A DNA stretch of 19,219 nt from Anaerolineales bacterium (lineage in GTDB: Bacteria > Chloroflexota > Anaerolineae > 4572-78 > NAK82): positions 1-19,219 of the forward strand of contig JAHELX010000045.1 in the NCBI GenBank assembly GCA_024643945.1, in the 5' to 3' direction. The translations under genes were made by a program, and so were the position numbers. Under the pieces are notes generated by a model. That model worked only from the letters and a program-made list of their open reading frames with translations, was not told the origin of the DNA and ran no database searches. This document shows positions 13,596-19,219 of the stretch, piece by piece; the stretch's first letter is position 1; every line of letters starts with the position of its first letter.

Positions 13596-14501
13596 TCACC
13601 TCCGGCGCTGCTGCCGCAACGTCGCAAAGCGCACGATGGCGCGCACCAGGTCTTCTTCAGTCGAGAGTGACAACACGTCTACCCCGGCACGTTTGAATGC
13701 CGCAGCCAATGCTGCTTCGCGCTGCCGCGCTGCCTCCTCAAATCGGACGCGGAACCTTCGGTCGTGCGTGTCCACGTAGAGCTGCTCGCCCGTCTCCGCA
13801 TCTTCCATGATAATCGGACCGACATCCGGCAGTTCCACTTCACGCGGGTCCCACACGCGTACGGCAAGGACTTCATGCCGCTGGTTGAGCAAGTTCAGCG
13901 GCCGCTCCCATCCCGGCACACTGATGAAATCCGACACGATGAACACCAGCGAGCGTCTTTTGATCGCGTGCAGTCCGCCTTCGAGCAGAGGCGTCAGGTT
14001 CGTGAACGGCGCGCGGGGCAAACGTGGCTGTTTGAGCAGATCGTTGACGAGGCGCAGTACCTGGATCCGCCCGCCGCGCGCGGGAATTGTCCGCTCGATG
14101 CGGCTGCCGCCGCTGGCAAACATCGCGCCCACGCGATTGCCGTGACGCGTCAACAGCCGCGCTAGCGTGGTGACGAAATCGATCAGCACCGTCCGCTTTA
14201 GATTCTGCGCGGTGCCAAAGTCCACCGACGGGCTGAGGTCGAGCAGAAACCACGCGGTGATTTCGCGATCTTCGACATACTGCCGGACGTACGGCATGTT
14301 CAGTCGCGCAGTGACATTCCAATCAATATAGCGAATATCATCTTCGGGTTGATATTCGCGCAGATCGGCAAAATCCACCCCGTAGCCGTAAAAGAGGCTG
14401 CGATAAGCGCCTTGCAGCAGGCCGTCCAGCCGGCGGATGACCTGCCAGTCGAGACGCTGTAGGATGCGTTCAGGCGTTAATTCGGACGTTGGTGTGCTCA
14501 C
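13596..14501 (-). CDS. DUF58-domain protein of the MoxR operon
   Basis: 301 residues starting at GTG 14501, inside the 3' end of moxR (32-bp overlap), without a clear ribosome site, which suggests coupled translation. The full DUF58 signature lies at 41-80: GVDFADLREYQPEDDIRYID, then WNVTAR, PYVRQYVEDRE. It is followed by a VWA-like metal-site motif DLSPS at 88-92 and the FIVSDFISVPGWE strand. DUF58 proteins are consistent companions of MoxR ATPases and are related in fold to VWA domains. Soluble: no membrane segment is seen. Its stop codon sits within the ribosome site of the next gene. Biochemical role is not established from sequence. Confidence 0.92.
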   Translation of the reverse strand: MSTPTSELTPERILQRLDWQVIRRLDGLLQGAYRSLFYGYGVDFADLREYQPEDDIRYIDWNVTARLNMPYVRQYVEDREITAWFLLDLSPSVDFGTAQNLKRTVLIDFVTTLARLLTRHGNRVGAMFASGGSRIERTIPARGGRIQVLRLVNDLLKQPRLPRAPFTNLTPLLEGGLHAIKRRSLVFIVSDFISVPGWERPLNLLNQRHEVLAVRVWDPREVELPDVGPIIMEDAETGEQLYVDTHDRRFRVRFEEAARQREAALAAAFKRAGVDVLSLSTEEDLVRAIVRFATLRQQRRR

Positions 14502-15480
14502 GTAAAGGCACCACTGGGATCGGAATGCGGTCGAGAATCTCTTTCAACAGGTCGTCGCTGGTCACATTGTCCGAGAGCGCCTCGTACGACAGCACGAGGC
14601 GGTGGCGTATGACGTCGAGTGCCATGTCCAGAACGTCCTGCGGAAGCGCGTAATTGCGCCCGCGCACAAAGGCGAGCGCCCGTGCAGTGAGGATCAGATT
14701 GATCGAAGCGCGCGGACTCGCGCCGAACATGATATAGGGCTCCAGTTCTTTCAAGCCAATGTCTTTCGGCTTCCGGGTAGCGGTCACCATGCGTACGGCG
14801 TACTCGATGAGGGCCGGGTCCGCGTACACTTTATCGGCCTCTTGCTGCAAACCCAGCAACTGTTCGGTAGTCAGCACCTTTTGCACAGCCTGTAAGATGC
14901 CCGTCATCCGCTCGACGATGACGAATTCTTCCGTTGCGTTGGGATAACCGACCAGCACCTTGAGCATAAAGCGGTCCACCTGCGCTTCGGGTAACGGATA
15001 CGTGCCTTCGGTCTCGATGGGATTCTGCGTCGCGAGCACGAGGAAAGGATCCGGCACCGCAAAGGTTTCACGCCCGATGGTCACCTGCCGCTCTTGCATC
15101 ACCTCGAGCAGCGCGCTTTGCACCTTGGCGGGCGCGCGGTTGATTTCATCCGCGAGCAGAAGGTTGGTAAAGACCGGGCCGAGTGAGGTGTTGAATTCGC
15201 CTGTCTTTTGATTGTAGATGCGCGTGCCGATTAAATCGGCAGGGACGAGGTCAGGGGTGAATTGGATGCGCTTGAACTCACCGCCAATCGCTTCCGCCAG
15301 GGTCTTGATCGCCATCGTCTTGGCCAATCCCGGCACCCCCTCGACGAGGATGTGCCCGCGCGCCAGCAGCGCGACAATCAACCGTTCCAACAGGTGGTCC
15401 TGCCCGACGATCACCTTCTTCACTTCGTACAGCACGCGCTCCATTGGCTTCCTTTTCTCGGGAGGCATATATTTGTCCAT
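14470..15480 (-). CDS. MoxR-family AAA+ ATPase
   Basis: 336 residues; the ATG at 15480 has AAGGAG 8 nt upstream. Walker A GVPGLAKT is at 48-55, Walker B LLLADE at 107-112 followed by INRAPAKVQSALLEVMQE, sensor-1 ATQNP at 150-154, and the EAQVDRF region at 165-171, ending with the MoxR-type C-terminal helical lid. These ATPases act as chaperones that assemble or activate enzyme complexes together with VWA proteins. This is the first gene of a four-gene operon (moxR, DUF58, VWA, VWA). It overlaps DUF58 by 32 bp and is separated from the upstream protease gene on the same strand by 80 bp holding a long imperfect hairpin. Confidence 0.94.
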   Translation of the reverse strand: MDKYMPPEKRKPMERVLYEVKKVIVGQDHLLERLIVALLARGHILVEGVPGLAKTMAIKTLAEAIGGEFKRIQFTPDLVPADLIGTRIYNQKTGEFNTSLGPVFTNLLLADEINRAPAKVQSALLEVMQERQVTIGRETFAVPDPFLVLATQNPIETEGTYPLPEAQVDRFMLKVLVGYPNATEEFVIVERMTGILQAVQKVLTTEQLLGLQQEADKVYADPALIEYAVRMVTATRKPKDIGLKELEPYIMFGASPRASINLILTARALAFVRGRNYALPQDVLDMALDVIRHRLVLSYEALSDNVTSDDLLKEILDRIPIPVVPLREHTNVRINA

Positions 15481-15508
15481 CGATATTCTCCTTGAAAATA
15501 GAGCTTGG

Positions 15509-15555
15509 GAGATTGGAGATTAAGAGATTGGGTTGAATCTCTAATCTCGAATCTC
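15509..15555. repeat. long imperfect hairpin of GAGATT repeats between protease and moxR
   Basis: On the plus strand the left arm has three GAGATT units in tandem. The right arm is nearly its reverse complement (one mismatch and one bulge over about 20 bp) around a 6-nt loop. The position between a protease stop and the moxR ribosome site suggests a transcript structure that sets relative expression, or a partial terminator. On the plus strand it is followed by GTTTTT. Confidence 0.6.
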
Positions 15556-15560
15556 TGTTT

Positions 15561-16418
15561 TTAATAGGGTGGCAAGCCGGCTCCAGAGGCCGCAACATTT
15601 ATTGGCACCGCAAAGCCGATGCCGATAAAGACATCCTGCTCGGTCGGATTCACGATCCCTACGACGATGCCAATCACCTGGCCGTTGCGATTGAGCAGCG
15701 GACCGCCCGAGTTGCCGGGATTCACGGCGGCGTCTATTTGAATCAAGCCCTGCAATTCTTGATCGTTGTCAGGGGGCTGGAAAGAACGGTCGAAACCGGA
15801 GATTACGCCGGCGCTCATTGAGCCGTACAGTCCGAAGGGGTTGCCGACGGCGAACGCTTCGTCGCCGACGCGCATGGCATTCGGATTCCCCAGCGTTGCC
15901 GGCACCAGCAGCGCTGGAGGCTGGCTGGGGCGTAGGACGGCGATGTCATTCTCCGGTTGGCTGGCCATTACCTGTGCCCTCGACTGTGTGCCATCCGCGA
16001 ACGTTAGCTGAATGTCGGCCGCGTTCGCGACGACGTGCAAGCTGGTCAGGATATCGCCGGCATCGTCAATAACGACACCGCTCCCCAAACTATTGCTTAC
16101 CTCGCCGTTCGTGCCTGGGGCTTGCGTTTGGATGAGAACGAGCGAGGGTTGTATCACCTGGTACACGCGCGCTGAAAAGGCTGGTGGAGGTGTAGCAGAC
16201 GCAAGTGCCTGGGCAACTGTGTCGTTCACCTCACGCGTAGTCAGTTGATGTGGACCGGGAACGAGAACGTTGTAAAGCAAGAGCGCTACGAGAGCGGCTA
16301 ACACCCCGGAAGCAAACGGCACCGCACCCCGTGCGCGCGTGCGCAGGCGCTGCAGGCGCCGTCGCCACCGCTCTCCGATCGTGAAACCCCCGGTTCGTTC
16401 AATCTCATTTTCACTCAT
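15561..16418 (-). CDS. membrane-anchored trypsin-like S1C serine protease without PDZ domain
   Basis: 285 residues. A basic cytoplasmic stretch (WRRRLQRLRTRAR) precedes a single membrane helix at about 34-53. The catalytic triad is complete: His128 in LTSLHVVA, Asp158 in ENDIAVLRP, and Ser237 in NPGNSGGP. The protein ends at FAVPINVAASGAGLPPY, directly after the protease fold, where HtrA proteins would continue into a PDZ domain. So it is a short HtrA-like protease, either a natural PDZ-less form or a truncation; no frame continues a PDZ domain downstream. The start ATG at 16418 lacks a good ribosome site. The gene lies just upstream of moxR on the same strand and has its own promoter, so read-through into the operon is possible. 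Substrate unknown; quality control of exported or membrane proteins is the usual role. Confidence 0.88.
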   Translation of the reverse strand: MSENEIERTGGFTIGERWRRRLQRLRTRARGAVPFASGVLAALVALLLYNVLVPGPHQLTTREVNDTVAQALASATPPPAFSARVYQVIQPSLVLIQTQAPGTNGEVSNSLGSGVVIDDAGDILTSLHVVANAADIQLTFADGTQSRAQVMASQPENDIAVLRPSQPPALLVPATLGNPNAMRVGDEAFAVGNPFGLYGSMSAGVISGFDRSFQPPDNDQELQGLIQIDAAVNPGNSGGPLLNRNGQVIGIVVGIVNPTEQDVFIGIGFAVPINVAASGAGLPPY

Positions 16419-16469
16419 AAGGAAATAGGAATAATACGAATATTAGGAGTTAATTAGTCTATGATCAAA

Positions 16470-16498
16470 GATATACCATACTTTTCATATTCCGTCAA
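16470..16498 (-). promoter_or_regulatory. sigma70-type promoter of the PDZ-less protease
   Basis: On the minus strand TTGACG (16498-16493), a 17-nt spacer, then TATATC (16475-16470). This lies 51 nt upstream of the ATG at 16418. It probably also feeds moxR and the genes after it. Confidence 0.6.
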
Positions 16499-16535
16499 GC
16501 CAGCTTTGCTGACCTCAGCAATTTTAATTTTGTGA

Positions 16536-16550
16536 AGGTGCGTTGCACCT
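16536..16550. other. small hairpin in the protease/DedA divergent region
   Basis: AGGTGC-GTT-GCACCT, a 6-bp stem, beyond a second short dyad GCTGA-CC-TCAGC at 16508-16519. Apart from these, the promoter at 16470 and the shared element at 16611, nothing is seen in 16419-16699. Confidence 0.35.
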
Positions 16551-16610
16551 ACCCGTCTCACCAAAATGAGAATACCTGTTCCACCTTGATGTCTCAAATG
16601 AAGTCAAATC

Positions 16611-16667
16611 TCACAGCTTCTGCGATAATTCTGCACGATATCTCCATAATTGTGCGCTACAGTGGTT
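16611..16667 (+). promoter_or_regulatory. copy 2 of the shared upstream element (before DedA-phosphoesterase)
   Basis: It begins with the 17-mer TCACAGCTTCTGCGATA, identical to 18373-18389. It continues through CTCCATAATTGT and CTACAGTGG, aligned with copy 1 (11093) and copy 3 (18373). TACAGT at 16659-16664 is a possible -10. It ends 33 nt before the chosen start codon. Confidence 0.5.
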
Positions 16668-16699
16668 GTAAGTGATCAATGGACTTCTGGAGACTGGCG

Positions 16700-18277
16700 A
16701 TGGCTGACCTGAATCTGACTGACCTTTTACTAAAGGCAATGACCGCATATGGCCCGGCAGTACTTGGTTCGGCGCTGTTGTTGGGTGGAGTGGGTGTGCC
16801 GGTGCCGGGGACGCTGTTGGTATTGGCGGCCGGGGCATTGGCGCGGCAGGGCGTCATAGAATGGAGTGTAGCTTTGCTTGTGGGGTTGTTGGGCGTCGTC
16901 CTGGGTGATAACATCAGTTACGCCATTGGGCACTTTGCCAAAGCGTGGGCCCGGCGCCGCTTGCGGCAATCAGGCTCCGCGGCCTGGCGAAGGGCGCAAG
17001 ATAAATTCGAACGGGGTGGGGCGCTGGCCATCTATTCTACGCGTTTTCTCCTCACGCCGTTGGCCATACCCACCAACCTGGTCGCCGGGGGCAGCGGTTA
17101 TGATTTCAGGCGATTTCTCACCTTTGATGTGGCGGGTGAAGTGACCTGGCTGCTGCTCTACGGGGGGCTGGGCTACGCCTTTGCCAGCCAGTGGCAGTTA
17201 ATCAACCAATTCCTCAACGACTTTAGTGGCTGGCTGGTTGGCGCAGTTGTGGTGGGAGTCGCAGTTTATTTTCTGATGTGGCGCCAACGGCGAAGCAAAT
17301 CGTCAGCGGAGGAAGGGAAGAGAGTAATTATGACGTTAGTGAATAAAACAATGAAGGCTGGCACGTGGACATGGCCGTTTCCACAGATTACCCCCAAGCG
17401 CTGGCTTCCTTTTGGGCAACGGCGATTGGATCACGTGCTGGAGACTGCCGCCGAAATCCCATTCGATGATACCTCGAAGATGGTGTTATTTAGCGATGTG
17501 CATCGAGGCGACAAAAGCGACAGCGACGAATTTGCCCCCAACGAGGCTCTGTTCATGCACGCCTTGCGTCACTATTACCAAGAGGGTTTCACCTATATTG
17601 AATTGGGTGATGGTGACGATCTATGGCAGACCAGTCGGTTTAGCGCCATTCGGCGGGCGTATCCAGAGGTGTTTAAGCTGCTGCATCAATTCAGGTGGCA
17701 GAACCGGCTGCATCTGATTGTGGGTAATCATGAAATTCAGGGACGGGGATACCAGCGTGTCCAAAAAGATGATTTGGTGGCCGAGGAAGGACTGGTTTTG
17801 CGCCATGGCCGAACCGGGCAGCGGCTGTTGGTGGTTCACGGGCATCAGGTCGATGTCTGGTGTGACAAGCTCGCCTCGATTGGTCGACCAGCGGTGCGCT
17901 TAATTTACACAGCTTTCAACCTTCTCGGCCTCGAAAACAGCGCTGTTTCGGCTGCGCCCTCTGAGACCGAGGGAATGATTATCCAGAAACTGGGTCAATG
18001 GTATAGAAATCAGCAAGAAAAACTGACTCAACAATTGAATGATTGGGCCAGAAACAGACGCCAACTTATCATCACTGGGCACACGCATCTGCCCATGTTT
18101 GCGGCCAATTGTCGGGAGCCATACTTCAACACCGGCTGTTGCGTCAATCCCGGCTACATTACCGGCATTGAAATCCAAAACGGGTCAATTAGCCTGGTCA
18201 AATGGTTTGTGAACGGGGCGCAGCGATACGAACGAACCCTGCTGGCCCCTGCGCGCAAGTTGAGCCTGTATGGCTGA
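16700..18277 (+). CDS. DedA-family membrane domain fused to a calcineurin-like metallophosphoesterase
   Basis: 525 residues from the ATG at 16700 (GGAG upstream; the same ATG is conserved in the relic at 11168). An ATG at 16679 would add 7 residues. Residues 1-195 are DedA/SNARE-associated: MADLNLTDLLLKAM, the re-entrant LLLGGVGVPVPGTLLVLAAG, GDNISYAIG, TRFLLTPLAIPTNLVAGGSG, RRFLTFDVAGEVTWLLLYGG, and a last helix at about 176-193. After a basic linker, about 260-510 are a metallophosphoesterase with all metal motifs: D266/H268 (FSDVHRGD), GDGDD at 303-307, GNHE at 342-345, HGH at 380-382, GHTH at 460-463. DedA proteins include lipid carrier (undecaprenyl phosphate) flippases; an attached cytoplasmic phosphatase would fit lipid-phosphate turnover, by inference. 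An in-frame ATG at 17330 behind GGAGGAAGGG could yield the phosphatase alone. Confidence 0.9.
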   Translation: MADLNLTDLLLKAMTAYGPAVLGSALLLGGVGVPVPGTLLVLAAGALARQGVIEWSVALLVGLLGVVLGDNISYAIGHFAKAWARRRLRQSGSAAWRRAQDKFERGGALAIYSTRFLLTPLAIPTNLVAGGSGYDFRRFLTFDVAGEVTWLLLYGGLGYAFASQWQLINQFLNDFSGWLVGAVVVGVAVYFLMWRQRRSKSSAEEGKRVIMTLVNKTMKAGTWTWPFPQITPKRWLPFGQRRLDHVLETAAEIPFDDTSKMVLFSDVHRGDKSDSDEFAPNEALFMHALRHYYQEGFTYIELGDGDDLWQTSRFSAIRRAYPEVFKLLHQFRWQNRLHLIVGNHEIQGRGYQRVQKDDLVAEEGLVLRHGRTGQRLLVVHGHQVDVWCDKLASIGRPAVRLIYTAFNLLGLENSAVSAAPSETEGMIIQKLGQWYRNQQEKLTQQLNDWARNRRQLIITGHTHLPMFAANCREPYFNTGCCVNPGYITGIEIQNGSISLVKWFVNGAQRYERTLLAPARKLSLYG

Positions 18278-18372
18278 TTATTATGGCCTTTAGCAATGAA
18301 CAAATCCTTTATGACGGCAGATAGCGCGATATTGGTTGCAGTGGTGAGGATGGTGTCAGTCGCTAAGCAACT

Positions 18373-18428
18373 TCACAGCTTCTGCGATAGTTCTCCATAA
18401 AGTATCCACAATTGTGTGGTATACTATT
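18373..18428 (+). promoter_or_regulatory. copy 3 of the shared upstream element (before the response regulator)
   Basis: It starts with the 17-mer shared with copy 2, then TTCTCCATAAAGTATCCACA and ATTGTG, containing the palindrome CACAATTGTG (18407-18416). TGG-TATACT at 18417-18425 is an extended -10 promoter about 75 nt before the start codon at 18500. The rest of 18278-18499 shows no gene. Confidence 0.55.
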
Positions 18429-18499
18429 CATGAAAACATCAGATTATGGGTTGCCATTTTATGTTTGACCGTTGATATTTAACCGGGGTGGAGGCTGTT

Positions 18500-19216
18500 A
18501 TGTCAGTGCCACAGAGGACTGCGCAACGTATTCTGGTCGTAGATGACGACAAGGAAATTGTACGTCTGGTACAGGCTTACCTGGAGCAAGCCGGCTTTCA
18601 GGTACTGACCGCTTACGATGGCGAGACAGCTTTGCACAGCCTGCGCCGCGATCGGCCAGACCTGGTCGTGCTCGATCTGATGCTACCCGACCGGGACGGT
18701 TGGGACATCACCCGCCTCGTGCGCAGAGACACCGTACTCGCAAAAATACCCATTATCATGCTCACCGCCCGGGTGGAGGACGCCGACAAAATCGTCGGCC
18801 TGGAATTGGGCGCCGATGACTACATCACCAAGCCCTTCAACCCCCGCGAGGTGGTGGCCCGCGTTCGCTCCGTACTGCGCCGAAGCCAGCCCGGTGAAGC
18901 GCTCGGCCAGCAGCGGGTACTGCAATTAGCGGGCTTGCTGATCGATCTGGATCGGCACGAAGTACTGTTAGATGGCCAGCCGGTGGAACTCACCCCTACT
19001 GAGTTTGATTTATTGCAGACTTTGATGGAGAATCCCGGCTACGCCTTCACCCGTATGGAACTCATCGAGCAGGGCCTGGGCTACGAGTATGAGGGTCTGG
19101 AGCGCACGCTCGATAGCCACATCAAGAACTTGCGTAGAAAGATCGAGCCCGATCCCAAGAAGCCGACCTACATCCAGACCGTTTACGGCGTTGGCTACCG
19201 GCTGGTGGGGCCATGA
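18500..19216 (+). CDS. OmpR/PhoB-family response regulator
   Basis: 238 residues from the ATG at 18500, which has GGAGG 5 nt upstream; a GTG at 18488 would add 4. The receiver domain (about 10-122) has the acidic pocket DDD at 15-17, phosphoacceptor Asp59 in LVVLDLMLPDRDGW, Thr89 and Lys111 (ITKPF). A winged-helix output domain follows (about 138-236: VELTPTEFDLLQTLMENPGYAFTR and, later, LDSHIKNLRRKIEPD, IQTVYGVGYRLV). It is a phosphorylation-controlled DNA-binding regulator. The stop TGA overlaps an ATG (ATGA at 19213), the usual arrangement with its sensor kinase. It lies downstream of the shared ACAATTGT element, which it or another factor may bind. Confidence 0.95.
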   Translation: MSVPQRTAQRILVVDDDKEIVRLVQAYLEQAGFQVLTAYDGETALHSLRRDRPDLVVLDLMLPDRDGWDITRLVRRDTVLAKIPIIMLTARVEDADKIVGLELGADDYITKPFNPREVVARVRSVLRRSQPGEALGQQRVLQLAGLLIDLDRHEVLLDGQPVELTPTEFDLLQTLMENPGYAFTRMELIEQGLGYEYEGLERTLDSHIKNLRRKIEPDPKKPTYIQTVYGVGYRLVGP

Positions 19217-19219
19217 CAG
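19213..19219 (+). CDS. start of a following gene, probably the cognate histidine kinase (3' partial)
   Basis: An ATG at 19213 overlaps the response-regulator stop by the ATGA pattern typical of two-component operons. Only two codons are in the window, so the identity is inferred from context alone. Confidence 0.4.

Noticed and set aside
1..19219. tRNA or rRNA genes
   Set aside because: No cloverleaf with a TTCRA-type loop and CCA end, and no recognisable rRNA segments, were noticed in the intergenic parts on reading both strands by eye; a tRNA scan would be decisive.

Overview
The window looks like part of a chromosome from a moderately GC-rich environmental bacterium. The likeliest source is a member of the Chloroflexota (Anaerolineae or Caldilineae type). 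The pointers are a BTAD/AAA regulator of the AfsR style, a CARDB/Ig/PxKF secreted protein, an anchored YceI protein, a MoxR-DUF58-VWA-VWA operon, several trypsin-like S1C proteases, and IS630 and IS200/IS605 elements. This assignment is an inference from gene content; no rRNA or tRNA gene is present to confirm it.

Layout: 1-298 is the PDZ end of an HtrA-type protease cut by the window edge. 440-1378 is a membrane-anchored YceI-domain protein with its own sigma70-type promoter. 1392-2199 is a recombination scar. There the 3' part of a VWA gene (minus strand) is joined to the last 27 codons of a BTAD regulator (plus strand). 2342-6283 (minus) is a very large secreted multidomain surface protein, divergent from a BTAD-AAA transcriptional regulator at 6533-8869. 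The regulator lacks the long TPR region usual in its family and is followed by decayed sequence. 9104-10325 is a degenerate IS630-family element, with an intact IS200/IS605-type element (about 10332-10938) abutting its right end. 11093-11377 is a decayed, internally deleted copy of the start and promoter of the DedA gene found at 16700.

11435-15480 (minus) is a compact operon read moxR, DUF58, VWA, VWA. These families usually work together: a AAA+ ATPase with VWA/MIDAS proteins at the membrane in assembly, maturation or stress tolerance. Upstream on the same strand lies a membrane-anchored trypsin-like protease without a PDZ domain (15561-16418). Divergent from it is an apparent fusion of a DedA membrane domain with a calcineurin-type metallophosphoesterase (16700-18277), followed by an OmpR-type response regulator (18500-19216). 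The regulator stop codon overlaps a new ATG, probably a histidine kinase running off the window.

The unifying theme is local duplication and shuffling. The 3' part of the second VWA gene, the regulator tail, and the DedA promoter plus 5' end each occur twice within 19 kb. A related upstream element occurs a third time before the response regulator. The strongest candidates for something new are the DedA-phosphoesterase fusion, the shared ACAATTGT-type upstream element, and the very large secreted protein next to its divergent regulator.
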